This document shows positions 20,909 through 29,458 of a DNA stretch of 64,000 nucleotides, piece by piece. Below the pieces are notes generated by a model, which was not told the DNA's origin, searched no databases, and saw nothing but the letters and a program-made list of their open reading frames with translations. The translations under genes were made by a program, and so were the position numbers. The DNA lies in the NCBI RefSeq assembly GCF_036541425.1, contig NZ_JAZHFT010000023.1:1-64000 (forward strand), in the 5' to 3' direction. The DNA comes from Consotaella aegiceratis. GTDB lineage: Bacteria; Pseudomonadota; Alphaproteobacteria; Rhizobiales; Rhizobiaceae. Every line of letters begins with the position of its first letter. Position 1 is the stretch's first letter.

Positions 20909-22111
20909 TTAAGCCCGGCTTCTGTTATAGACGTCGAAGATCACGGCGGCCAGGAGCACCAGCCCCTTGATCATCTGCTGCATGTCGATGCCGATGCCGA
21001 GGATCGACATGCCGTTGTTCATGACGCCCATGATGAAAGCGCCGACCACCGCACCGATGATCGTGCCCGAGCCGCCCGACATCGAGGCGCCGCCGATGAA
21101 TACCGCCGCGATGACGTCCAGCTCGAAGCCGAGGCCGGCCTTGGGCGTCGCGGTGTTGAGGCGGGCGGCGAAGACGAGGCCGGCGAGCGCCGCCAGCATG
21201 CCCATGTTGGCAAAGGTCAGGAACACCAGCCGCGGCGTGTTGATGCCGGACAGCCGCGCCGCCTTCTCGTTGCCGCCGACGGCGTAGATGCGCCGGCCGA
21301 TCGTCGTGCGCGAGGACAGGAAGGCGTAGACGCCGATCAAGAGCGCCATGATGATGAGGACGTTCGGCAGGCCGCGGAACGTCGCCATGACGTAGCCGAG
21401 ATAGACCAGCGCGAAGGCGATGATGGCGTTGCGGCCGATGAAGAAGGAGATCGGCTCCTCGACGTTGCCGCTTTCCTCCAGATGCCGCCGGCTGCGCACG
21501 TTCACCCACAGGAAGGCGACCGCCGTGACGATGCCGAGCACCAGCGACAGCACGTTGAAGCGGCCGCCACCGAAGACGTCGGGCACGAAGCCGGAGGAGA
21601 GCAGCTGGAAGGTCGAGGGGAACGGGCCGACGGACTGGCCCTCGAGCAGCCACAGCGCCAAGCCCCTGAACACCAGCATGCCGGCCAGCGTCACGATGAA
21701 GGCGGGGATCTTGAAATAGGCGATCCAGTAGCCCTGGGCCATGCCGATCAGCGCGCCGACGGCGAGGCAGGCGATGGCAGCGGGCAGATAGGGTATGTGC
21801 CATTCAACCATCATCACCGCGGCGAGCCCGCCGATGAAGCCCGCGACCGAGCCGACGGACAGGTCGATGTGGCCGGCGACGATCACCAGGAGCATGCCGA
21901 GCGCCATGATCACGACGTAGCTGTTCTGCAGCACCAGGTTGGTCAGGTTGACCGGCCGCATCAGGATGCCGCCGGTCATGATCTGGAAGAACGCCATGAT
22001 CACGACGAGCGCGATGAGAATGCCGTATTCGCGCATGTTGCTGCGCAGGAAGTGCCAGCCGCTGGCTCTGGGCGAGGCCTGGGCGGGCGTACCGACTGCT
22101 TGCTGATCCAT
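20909..22111 (-). CDS. gguB: Sugar ABC transporter permease (GguB type)
   Basis: 400 residues, about ten membrane segments, of the ribose/xylose/multiple-sugar permease family. GHIDLSVGSVAGF is the family signature near residue 80, and the EAA-like cytoplasmic loop lies near VGGNEKAARLSGIN. It forms the channel of the importer with the ATPase encoded four bases upstream. Family comparison points to the GguAB-ChvE system, which takes up several monosaccharides in Agrobacterium. Confidence 0.9.
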   Translation of the reverse strand: MDQQAVGTPAQASPRASGWHFLRSNMREYGILIALVVIMAFFQIMTGGILMRPVNLTNLVLQNSYVVIMALGMLLVIVAGHIDLSVGSVAGFIGGLAAVMMVEWHIPYLPAAIACLAVGALIGMAQGYWIAYFKIPAFIVTLAGMLVFRGLALWLLEGQSVGPFPSTFQLLSSGFVPDVFGGGRFNVLSLVLGIVTAVAFLWVNVRSRRHLEESGNVEEPISFFIGRNAIIAFALVYLGYVMATFRGLPNVLIIMALLIGVYAFLSSRTTIGRRIYAVGGNEKAARLSGINTPRLVFLTFANMGMLAALAGLVFAARLNTATPKAGLGFELDVIAAVFIGGASMSGGSGTIIGAVVGAFIMGVMNNGMSILGIGIDMQQMIKGLVLLAAVIFDVYNRSRA

Positions 22112-22115
22112 GAGA

Positions 22116-23642
22116 TTACCTCCCGCTCCTGACGATCATCGCCATGATCTTTTCCTGCGACGCTTCGCTGCCGGGCAATTCGCCGATGAAGCGGCCCTCG
22201 TTCATGACGTAGATCCGGTCGCACATGCCGAGCAGTTCCGGCATCTCGGACGAGATCATGACGATGCCTTTGCCGCTGTCAGCGAGGTCGTTGATGATGG
22301 AATAGATTTCGAACTTCGCGCCGACGTCGATGCCGCGCGTCGGCTCGTCGAGGATGAGCACCTCTGGGCCGGCGAACAGCCATTTGGCCAGCACCACCTT
22401 CTGCTGATTGCCGCCGGATAGGTTGATCGCCTTCTGGCCCACGTTTGGCGTCTTGATCCTGAGCTTCTGGCGATACTCCTGGGCGACCGCCAGCTCCTTG
22501 GGATCGTCGACGACGATGCCGTTGGCGATGCCTTCCAGATGGGCCAGCGGTACGTTGTGGCGGATCGTGTCGTCCAGCACCAGGCCGTAGGCCTTGCGGT
22601 CCTCGGTGACGTAGCAGATGCCTTGCGACAGCGTGCGGTGGACGGTGGAATTGTCGATCTTCTCGCCGTGCAACCAGATCTCGCCGGAAATGTTGCGGCC
22701 GTAGGCCCGACCGAACAGGCTCATGGCGAGTTCGGTGCGCCCGGCGCCCATCAGCCCGGCGATGCCGACCACCTCGCCGCGATGCACCGTGAAGCTGACG
22801 CTGTCGACCACCTTGCGGTCGGCGTGGATCGGATGGTGGACCGTCCAGTCCTTCACCTCCATGGCGACGCCGTCGATCTTGGGCGTGCGCGCCGGATAGC
22901 GGTCGGACATCGAGCGGCCGACCATGTCGCGGATGATGCGGTCCTCGCTGATCGCCTCGGCGTGACAGTCGAGGGTGGAAACGGCCATGCCGTCGCGTAG
23001 CACCGAGATGGTGTCGGCGACCCGCGACACCTCGTTCAGCTTGTGCGAGATGAGCACCGAGGAGATGCCGCGCGCCTTCAGCTCCAGCAGCAGGTCGAGC
23101 AGAGCGTCGCTGTCGGTCTCGTTGAGGCTCGAGGTCGGCTCGTCGAGGATCAGGAGCTTGACCTCCTTCGACAGCGCCTTGGCGATCTCCACCAGCTGCT
23201 GCTTGCCGAGGCCGAGATTGGTGACCAGCGTGCGCGGCGATTCCTTCAGGCCGACGCGGGCGAGCAGCTCGGCGGTCCGGCGCCGGGTCTCCTGCCAGTC
23301 GATGACGCCGCCCCTGGCCCGCTCGTTGCCGAGGAAGATGTTCTCGGCGATCGACATCAGCGGCACTAACGCGAGTTCTTGGTGGATGATGACGATGCCC
23401 TTGGCCTCGCTGTCGGCGATGCCGTTGAAGCGGCACTCCTCACCGCGAAACAGGATCGTGCCGTCGTAGGAGCCGTAGGGATAGATGCCCGACAGCACGT
23501 TCATCAGCGTCGACTTGCCGGCGCCGTTCTCGCCCACCAGAGCGTGGATCTCTCCCTCCTCGACGCTCAGATTGACGGTGTCGAGCGCCTTCACACCAGG
23601 GAAGGTCTTGGTGATGTTCTGCATTTCCAGGATGGCAGCCAT
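22116..23642 (-). CDS. gguA: Sugar ABC transporter ATPase (GguA type)
   Basis: 508 residues, two ATPase domains. The first has Walker A GENGAGKST, LSKEVKLLILDEPTSSLN and a weak signature (LGLGKQQL). The second has a degenerate Walker A (GLMGAGRTE), LSGGNQQKVVLAKW and LILDEPTRGIDVG. This asymmetry is normal for monosaccharide importers. ATG at 23642 is the first codon of the conserved region; the upstream open frame lies in the gap after chvE. It abuts gguB. Confidence 0.92.
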   Translation of the reverse strand: MAAILEMQNITKTFPGVKALDTVNLSVEEGEIHALVGENGAGKSTLMNVLSGIYPYGSYDGTILFRGEECRFNGIADSEAKGIVIIHQELALVPLMSIAENIFLGNERARGGVIDWQETRRRTAELLARVGLKESPRTLVTNLGLGKQQLVEIAKALSKEVKLLILDEPTSSLNETDSDALLDLLLELKARGISSVLISHKLNEVSRVADTISVLRDGMAVSTLDCHAEAISEDRIIRDMVGRSMSDRYPARTPKIDGVAMEVKDWTVHHPIHADRKVVDSVSFTVHRGEVVGIAGLMGAGRTELAMSLFGRAYGRNISGEIWLHGEKIDNSTVHRTLSQGICYVTEDRKAYGLVLDDTIRHNVPLAHLEGIANGIVVDDPKELAVAQEYRQKLRIKTPNVGQKAINLSGGNQQKVVLAKWLFAGPEVLILDEPTRGIDVGAKFEIYSIINDLADSGKGIVMISSEMPELLGMCDRIYVMNEGRFIGELPGSEASQEKIMAMIVRSGR

Positions 23643-23772
23643 GCCGTAGCCTCGAAAACGTTCGGCCGCTGACCCGCCGGGCCGGGAGCCGGCGCGGTCG
23701 GAGGTCCACAAGGACCAGAGCGCGCGGCACCGGGCCGCCCGCGAGGGGCCGAGAAGCGGACCGGCACGAAGA

Positions 23773-23801
23773 CCGTCCGCAGGGGGTTGGAAAGCGGACG
23801 G
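23773..23801 (-). terminator. Hairpin between chvE and gguA
   Basis: CCGTCCGC and GCGGACGG are perfect complements around a 13-base loop, about 30 bases after the chvE stop and 130 bases before gguA. There is no U-tract. In binding-protein-dependent transport operons such hairpins often stabilise the binding-protein message or cut downstream transcription, giving excess binding protein; that is inference here. Confidence 0.5.
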
Positions 23802-23829
23802 CCGGGCCGCCCGCTCCCCGCGCGATCGA

Positions 23830-24897
23830 CTACTTGACCTGGTCGGCGGTGTAGTAGCCGCTATCGACCAGAACCTTCTCCCAGTTGTCCTTGGTCACCG
23901 GGGTCGGCTCGAGCAGGTAGGACGGCACGACCTTGACGCCGTTGTCGTAGGTCTTGGTGTCGTTGACCTCGGGCTCGCCGCCGCTCAGCACGGCGTCGAC
24001 CATCTGGACAGTCTGCGCGGCGAGCGCGCGGGTGTCCTTGAAGATCGTCGAGTACTGGTCGCCGCGGATGATCGCCTTGATCGACGGGACCTCGGCGTCC
24101 TGGCCGGTGATGATCGGCATCGGCGTGTCGCCCGAGCCGTAGCCGACGCCCTTGACCGACGAGATGATGCCGATCGACAGACCGTCATAGGGCGATAGCA
24201 CGCCGTGCAGCTGCTTGTCGGTGTAGTTGGCCGAGAGCAGGTTGTCCATGCGGGCCTGTGCCACCGCACCGTCCCAGCGCAGCGTGCCGACGGTATCCAT
24301 GCCCATCTGGCCGGAGACGATGTCGATCTGGCCCTCGTCGATCAGCGGCTGCAGCACGCTCATGCCGCCATCGTAGAAGAAGTAGGCGTTGTTGTCGTCG
24401 GGCGAACCGCCGAACAGCTCGACGTTCCACGGCTTGACGTTGGGGAAACGCGCCTTCAGCCCCTCGACGAGAGAGGTCGCCTGCTGCACGCCGACCTTGA
24501 AGTTGTCGAAGGTGGCGTAGTAGTCGACGTTTTCCGAATCGCGGATCAACCGGTCGTAGGCGATGACCGGAATGTCCATGGCGGCCGCATTGGCCAGCAC
24601 GTTGGACAAGGTGGTGCCGTCGATCGCGGCGATGACCAGGGCGGCGTCGCCCTTCGTCACCATGTTCTCGATCTGGGCGAGCTGGTTCGGAATGTCGTCC
24701 TCGGCGTACTGCAGGTCGGTCTTGTAGCCCGCAGCCTGGAACTGCTTGACCATGTTGTCGCCGTCGGCGATCCAGCGGGCCGACGACTTGGTCGGCATGG
24801 CGATCCCGACGGTTCCCTTGTCCTGGGCCGCGGCCGGGCCGGCGGTGGCGATCAGCGCAATCGCCATGCCCGCCATCAATGTGTTGATCAATCGCAT
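23830..24897 (-). CDS. chvE: ChvE-type periplasmic sugar-binding protein
   Basis: 355 residues, with a signal peptide of about 24 residues (ending GPAAAQ). GIAMPTKSSARWIADG at the mature N-terminus, YDRLIRDSENVDYYATFDN, FGGSPDDNNAYFFYDG and ITGQDAEVPSIKAI are close to Agrobacterium ChvE, which binds monosaccharides and sugar acids and also feeds VirA sensing in that genus. No vir genes are here. CGGAGGAA precedes ATG. First gene of the chvE-gguA-gguB-lactonase unit, with an unusually structured leader. Confidence 0.93.
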   Translation of the reverse strand: MRLINTLMAGMAIALIATAGPAAAQDKGTVGIAMPTKSSARWIADGDNMVKQFQAAGYKTDLQYAEDDIPNQLAQIENMVTKGDAALVIAAIDGTTLSNVLANAAAMDIPVIAYDRLIRDSENVDYYATFDNFKVGVQQATSLVEGLKARFPNVKPWNVELFGGSPDDNNAYFFYDGGMSVLQPLIDEGQIDIVSGQMGMDTVGTLRWDGAVAQARMDNLLSANYTDKQLHGVLSPYDGLSIGIISSVKGVGYGSGDTPMPIITGQDAEVPSIKAIIRGDQYSTIFKDTRALAAQTVQMVDAVLSGGEPEVNDTKTYDNGVKVVPSYLLEPTPVTKDNWEKVLVDSGYYTADQVK

Positions 24898-24969
24898 GTT
24901 GCTTGTTCCTCCGACTCCCTGTTTTCGCGCATCGAAGGCCGTTTCGGCAGCCGACGCGCTCCAAGGACA

Positions 24970-24995
24970 GCGTCACCACTCCCGTGGAGTGACGC
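24970..24995 (-). promoter_or_regulatory. Leader hairpin 1 upstream of chvE
   Basis: GCGTCAC at one end and GTGACGC at the other pair perfectly (seven bases), with a further CCAC/GTGG pairing possible inside. On the chvE transcript it would lie about 73-98 bases before the start codon. It may be a stabilising leader stem or a repressor site. Confidence 0.4.
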
Positions 24996-25043
24996 CGTCC
25001 CGCCTCCATTCGGCGACCGGACAACCGGCTGCCGAAATTCGCC

Positions 25044-25067
25044 CTTTTCCGGACCCGGCCGGAAAAG
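25044..25067 (-). promoter_or_regulatory. Leader hairpin 2 upstream of chvE
   Basis: CTTTTCCGG and CCGGAAAAG are perfectly complementary nine-base arms around a six-base loop. It lies 147-170 bases before chvE. No U-tract follows in either direction, so an operator or RNA structure is as likely as a terminator. Confidence 0.4.
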
Positions 25068-25478
25068 ACAATCCTGTCGCAATATTGTGAGGGTGCGATA
25101 CGAAGCGGCGGCCCTGCGAAAGAAGAGCCGCGGCATTTCGAAACTTTTCGAAGAAGAACGATCGGTTTGCTGCCGAAGCACGCAAGGGCGCGCTCGCATG
25201 ACCCCGGCCAAAATCGGCAGCCGCGTGTCCGGCGGCGACCCGATCTACAGCCTGAAGCCGCACGGCTGCCAAAGCACCTGTCTCAAAGGACCGTGCGGCA
25301 ACGCCTCCGTCACCCGCGAGCATCGCTCGTTCCTCCCTCGGCGTCGAAAGCTTCTCGCTTTCCTCCTCCTCGCCGTTGGCTTGCAACCTATAGCCACAGT
25401 CTCGGCCACGATAGGGCCAAACCGGCTAGAATAATGGACGATCCTGCTACTCAGTCTGCCATTCGAAGCGAATTGATC

Positions 25479-25892
25479 TCATGGGGTCGGGATGAATTTC
25501 AGGATGCCGGCCACCTGGGACCCGCCTCCACCCTCGCGGTCGCTGGGATGGCTACGGCCCTCGTTGACCGGGACTTCGGCGAAGTCGAAGGGGCTGACGC
25601 CCTCGAGGCAGGCGACATTGACGCCGTATTGGTTCGGATTGGAGCGCCGCCGATGATGGGTATAGATGCCGCACCGCGAGCAGAAATAGTGCTCGGCGGT
25701 CATCGTGCCGAACCGATAGAGCGTCAGCCTCTCTTCGCCGGATAGGATGTCGAGATTGCCGACCTCTGCGGAGACCGCAATTGCGCCGCGCATCGCGCAA
25801 TAGGAGCAATTGCACCGGCGCGCCGTGCGCAGCCCGTCCGTGAGACGGACCCGGAAGCGAACCGTGCCGCAATGGCAGGCCCCGTCGATCAC
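25479..25892 (-). CDS. GFA family zinc protein
   Basis: 137 residues. Zinc-binding cysteines occur as CHCG near the N-terminus, CNCSYC about 25 residues later and CSRCG further on: the Gfa/CENP-V fold, named for glutathione-dependent formaldehyde-activating enzyme, though most members have unknown roles. No ATG is in frame before the conserved CHCG. GTG at 25892 gives the usual short N-terminus, but its ribosome site is weak. It follows pncB after 55 bases on the same strand. Confidence 0.78.
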   Translation of the reverse strand: MIDGACHCGTVRFRVRLTDGLRTARRCNCSYCAMRGAIAVSAEVGNLDILSGEERLTLYRFGTMTAEHYFCSRCGIYTHHRRRSNPNQYGVNVACLEGVSPFDFAEVPVNEGRSHPSDREGGGGSQVAGILKFIPTP

Positions 25893-25947
25893 CTGGAATC
25901 CGGGTCCATCTGTCCTCTCCCCCGGTTGGGCCTCACACCTGCAACGA

Positions 25948-27255
25948 TCAGACCAGCACTTCGCGCGGAGCGAACTCGCTCTTGCCGAAGACCCGCTGAT
26001 AGCGCTCGATCTCGCTCGCACGGCCGGTCGCCTTGTTGGGATTGTCCGACAGCTTGACCGCCGGCCGGCCATTGGCCTCGGTCACCTTGCAGACGACGGA
26101 AATCGCGCCGAGATTGGCCGCCGCCGTTTCCGGCGCGACGCCGCGGAAATCGTTGGTGAGGTTGGTGCCCCAGCCAAAGGACAGGCGCACGCGGCCGTCG
26201 AAATGCTTGTAGACCGCCTCGATGCTGTCGACGTCCATCGCGTCGGAAAAGATCAAGAGCTTGTCGCGCGGGTCTTCGCCCTTGGAGCGCCACCAGTCCA
26301 TGATCGCCTCGCCGGCCTCGATCGGTGGCGCGGAATCCGGCCGGAAGCCGGTCCAGCGGGCCAGCCAGGGCGGCGCCCTGTCGAGGAAGGCGGATGTGCC
26401 GAACGTGTCGGGCAGCACCACCAGCAGATTGCCATGATAATACCGTTGCCATTCCTCGAACACGCGGTAGGGCGTCTGGCGCAAGGCCTCGTCGTCGTCG
26501 GCCAGCGCCGCCAGCACCATCGGCAGTTCGTGCGCGTTGGTGCCGATCGCCTCCAGGTCGTTTTCCATGGCCAGGAGAACGTTGCTGGTCCCGATGAAGT
26601 TGTCGCCCAGCCCCTCCTTCAGCGCTTCGACGCACCAGCGCTGCCAAAGAAAGCTGTGCCGGCGGCGGGTGCCGAAATCCGAGAGGCGGATGTCGGGCAG
26701 CTGGCGCAACCGCTCCACCTTGTTCCACATCTTCGCCTTCGCGCGGGCATAAAGCACGTCGAGTTCGAACTTGCCGAGCCCGGCCATGGCGGAGCGGGAG
26801 CGCAGCTCGTTGATGATCGCCAGCGCCGGCACCTCCCACATGGTCGTGTCGGTCCAGCGGCCATGAAACCGCAGCTCGTACTGGCCGTCGGCCTTGCGCA
26901 ATTCATATTCGGGAAGCCGGAAATCCTCGAGCCACTTCAGGAACGGCGGCTGGAAGATCTGGGCCGTTCCATAGAAGGTGTTGCCCGCCAGCCAGATCAT
27001 CTCGCGCTTGGTGAAGCGCAACGACCGCGTATAGTCGAGCTGGGCGCGTAGTTCACCCTCGTCGATCTCGTCGGCGATGCGGATCGACTTCGTCCGGTTG
27101 ATCAGCTCGAAGGTCGCGTCGACGTCGCGATGCAGGCCCCAGATCATCTGCAGCATGAGCAGCTTGTAGAAATCCGTGTCCAGCAGGCTGCGCACGATCG
27201 GATCGAGTTTGAAGGCGTGGCTCCAAACCCGGTTGGCAATGTCGGTCGCAACCAT
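25948..27255 (-). CDS. pncB: Nicotinate phosphoribosyltransferase
   Basis: 435 residues, the expected length. It joins nicotinate and PRPP to nicotinate mononucleotide in NAD salvage. LLDTDFYKLLMLQMIW near the N-terminus, NTFYGTAQIFQPPFLKWLEDF, FGTRRRHSFLWQRW (substrate and phosphoribosylation-histidine region) and KEDPRDKLLIFSDAMDVDSI-type text are diagnostic. AAGGAG precedes ATG. Apparently a single gene or a pair with the GFA gene. Confidence 0.95.
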   Translation of the reverse strand: MVATDIANRVWSHAFKLDPIVRSLLDTDFYKLLMLQMIWGLHRDVDATFELINRTKSIRIADEIDEGELRAQLDYTRSLRFTKREMIWLAGNTFYGTAQIFQPPFLKWLEDFRLPEYELRKADGQYELRFHGRWTDTTMWEVPALAIINELRSRSAMAGLGKFELDVLYARAKAKMWNKVERLRQLPDIRLSDFGTRRRHSFLWQRWCVEALKEGLGDNFIGTSNVLLAMENDLEAIGTNAHELPMVLAALADDDEALRQTPYRVFEEWQRYYHGNLLVVLPDTFGTSAFLDRAPPWLARWTGFRPDSAPPIEAGEAIMDWWRSKGEDPRDKLLIFSDAMDVDSIEAVYKHFDGRVRLSFGWGTNLTNDFRGVAPETAAANLGAISVVCKVTEANGRPAVKLSDNPNKATGRASEIERYQRVFGKSEFAPREVLV

Positions 27256-27354
27256 GGCCGATCGGCTCCTTGACGGATTCGTGACGCGGGGACCCTAGCG
27301 GTCCCCGGCGCGAAACGAAACCATCCGTCGAAAATGCGGTGAACGGGAGATGGC

Positions 27355-29109
27355 TCAGGGTTGCGGGACGCCGCCGTCGGCGGCCAGCGGGGCGCACAGA
27401 TCGAACACCACGCCCGCCGGATCGAAGTGGAGCTTGGCACGCCCGGCGAACTGCATTGCCAGATTGCGCTCGATCAGGCGAGAGCCGAAACCTTGGGTGG
27501 TGGGTTCGACAACCGCCGGCCCGCCGCTTTCGATCCAGCGAAGCCGCAGTTCGGGGGCGCCGCCCTTGTCTTCGACCGACCAGGAAACTTCGACGATACC
27601 CGTGTGAAGCGACAAGGCGCCGTATTTGACGGCATTGGTGGCCAATTCGTGCAGCGCCAGCGACAGCGCCAGCACCTGCTTGGCCGGCAGATGAATCTCA
27701 GGACCCGAAATCATGAACCGGCCTGCCTGCCCGCGATGGGCCACCAGGGCGTCGTCGACCACCTTGCCAAGGGACGCGCCACGCCAGTCGGTGCTCGTCA
27801 AACTGTCATGGGCCTGGGCGAGCACCATGTAGCGGGCGAGAAGCGCTTCCTCGGCGGCTTCCAGGCTGTCTGCCTGATGCAGCGTCTGGCGGGTGATGGC
27901 GCTGATCATCGCCAGCGTATTCTTGCCCCGATGCGCGAGTTCGGCGGTGAGAAGCGCACGTTCGTCTTGAACCAGACGGGCGTCGTTGATGTCCGTCGCG
28001 GTCCCGTACCAATGCACGATCCGCCCGTTTTCCGGATCGACTCCGGGCGTCGCCCGCAAGAGAAACCAGCGATATCGCCCACTCTTGTGGCGCAGCCGAC
28101 ACTCGATCGACAGCGGACTGCCGGTGGCAGTCGCCGCGGACCAGGCGGCGGCGAATCGCGGCCGATCGTCCTCGTGTAGCACCTCGCGCCCGTTGCCCTC
28201 GGCCATCGTCTCTGCCGGCGAGAAGCCGGTATAGTCCTGCCAGCGACGGTTGAGAAACACCAGATCCCCGTGCTCGTCGCGCTCCCAGACGATCTGCGGG
28301 ATCGAATCGGCGAGTTGGACGAGCCGAGCCTCTTTTTCCAGCAACGCGGCTTCAACGCGGCGACGCTCCTCCACCTCGCGCCGCATGTGGTCATGTAGCC
28401 GGGCATTGTCGATGCATAACGCGGCCTGAGCCGCGACGCCGGCCAGCGTCTCCTCATGATGCTCGACGAAGCGGCCCGGCTCGGAATGACCGAGCAGGAG
28501 TATGCCGACGAGGCCGCTGCAGCGCGAACCGACGGGCACCGCCAGGCAGCTCCGCAGCGGCGCGGTTCCCTCTGCAAGCCTCTCGGCAAAGGGAGGCATC
28601 CGGCCTTCGGAGCGCTGCGCTTCGGCATCGTCGCGGCGCATGATCTGCAGCGGCGGCTCGGCCGCGCCGAACAGATCGCTGCCGATCGACCAGTCGGGCG
28701 AGATCACCGCCTCGCTCAAGACGCCGGACAGGCACATCAGTCGATAGCTATCGCCACTGCCGGAATTGGAGAAAAACGCGCCAAGCTCGGCGCCCGTCAA
28801 TTCCACGCCGGCATCGGTCACCGCCTGCATAATCTTGTCGAGTTCGAGTTCGGCGACGAGCAGGCGGCCCATCCGATTGAGAATTTCCAGCCTGTGCGAA
28901 TCGGGCTGAACCGGACCGAGATCCAGCTTGATCTCGACGACCTCCGGATCGGCTTCGGCCGACGCCAGAGCAGGCGCTCTCGCCGTATAGTTCAATCGCC
29001 TGCTGCTGCGGTCGGCGGCAGCTTCGTTCAATTCATCGTTCGAAGCTGCCGATTGCGAGCGCAACCGCTCCGCTCCTTCGAACCTCATCGACGTCCAGGT
29101 TATTGCCAT
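27355..29109 (-). CDS. HWE-family sensor histidine kinase (GAF-PAS)
   Basis: 584 residues, with no membrane segment, so a cytoplasmic sensor. A disordered N-terminus of about 60 residues is followed by a GAF domain (about 80-250), a short coiled coil, a PAS/PAC pair (IPQIVWERDEHGDLVFLNRRW), and an HWE kinase core. His393 in AELAHRGKNTLAM is the phosphoacceptor; LHELATNAVKYGAL is the HWE-type ATP-lid N-box. Such kinases feed stress or light responses in alphaproteobacteria. The ATG at 29109 is my choice; its ribosome site is poor, and a GTG further upstream is possible. No cognate response regulator is adjacent. Confidence 0.85.
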   Translation of the reverse strand: MAITWTSMRFEGAERLRSQSAASNDELNEAAADRSSRRLNYTARAPALASAEADPEVVEIKLDLGPVQPDSHRLEILNRMGRLLVAELELDKIMQAVTDAGVELTGAELGAFFSNSGSGDSYRLMCLSGVLSEAVISPDWSIGSDLFGAAEPPLQIMRRDDAEAQRSEGRMPPFAERLAEGTAPLRSCLAVPVGSRCSGLVGILLLGHSEPGRFVEHHEETLAGVAAQAALCIDNARLHDHMRREVEERRRVEAALLEKEARLVQLADSIPQIVWERDEHGDLVFLNRRWQDYTGFSPAETMAEGNGREVLHEDDRPRFAAAWSAATATGSPLSIECRLRHKSGRYRWFLLRATPGVDPENGRIVHWYGTATDINDARLVQDERALLTAELAHRGKNTLAMISAITRQTLHQADSLEAAEEALLARYMVLAQAHDSLTSTDWRGASLGKVVDDALVAHRGQAGRFMISGPEIHLPAKQVLALSLALHELATNAVKYGALSLHTGIVEVSWSVEDKGGAPELRLRWIESGGPAVVEPTTQGFGSRLIERNLAMQFAGRAKLHFDPAGVVFDLCAPLAADGGVPQP

Positions 29110-29458
29110 GTCGCTGCCAGTTCCCCGCGAGCCCCCTTCACGACTCGTCGTCCACGCCGCAAGCACTCTGTGGGCGATTCGATCTGTGGCGATACTAAGG
29201 CAGCAAGAATCGTATAGAACAGCGTCGAATGCAACCCAAAGATGACAATAGTTTCAATAAATTAGCCTTACGATTATATCGATATACTGTTGCCTGTACA
29301 CAGAGGACGAAACGGCCGAACTGCGGGCAGATTTCGTCGCAAACGCCTGGAATTAAAGTGTCCGCCCCGTTCCGGACAGGCCGTCGCCGTCCAAACGACG
29401 CGATTCAGAATAGGAAACACTTCACCATACTAGTATTGAACAACGTCGGCACAACAAC
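29110..29458. other. AT-rich gap between divergently oriented neighbours
   Basis: 349 bases, much poorer in GC than the window, especially 29200-29300 and 29400-29460. No gene or RNA was recognised; a rightward frame beginning at 29229 runs antisense into the next gene. It contains the kinase promoter and the tail of the leftward 3-hydroxyisobutyryl-CoA hydrolase unit. The composition could mark a remnant of transferred DNA. Confidence 0.45.

Larger units (their letters stand above)
24898..25478. other. Long leader and promoter region of chvE
   Basis: 581 bases between the chvE start and the GFA stop. No convincing gene: a rightward frame of about 190 codons overlaps the GFA gene antisense and resembles nothing. 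The part next to chvE carries two clear inverted repeats, listed separately. A CAATATTG palindrome at 25080-25087 may belong to the promoter. Confidence 0.5.

Noticed and set aside
20864..22132. 422-codon rightward frame opposite gguB
   Set aside because: Asp/His/Arg-rich shadow of a membrane protein gene.
25167..25745. Rightward frame in the chvE/GFA gap
   Set aside because: Half of it is antisense to the zinc-cysteine GFA gene; the rest has no recognisable sequence.
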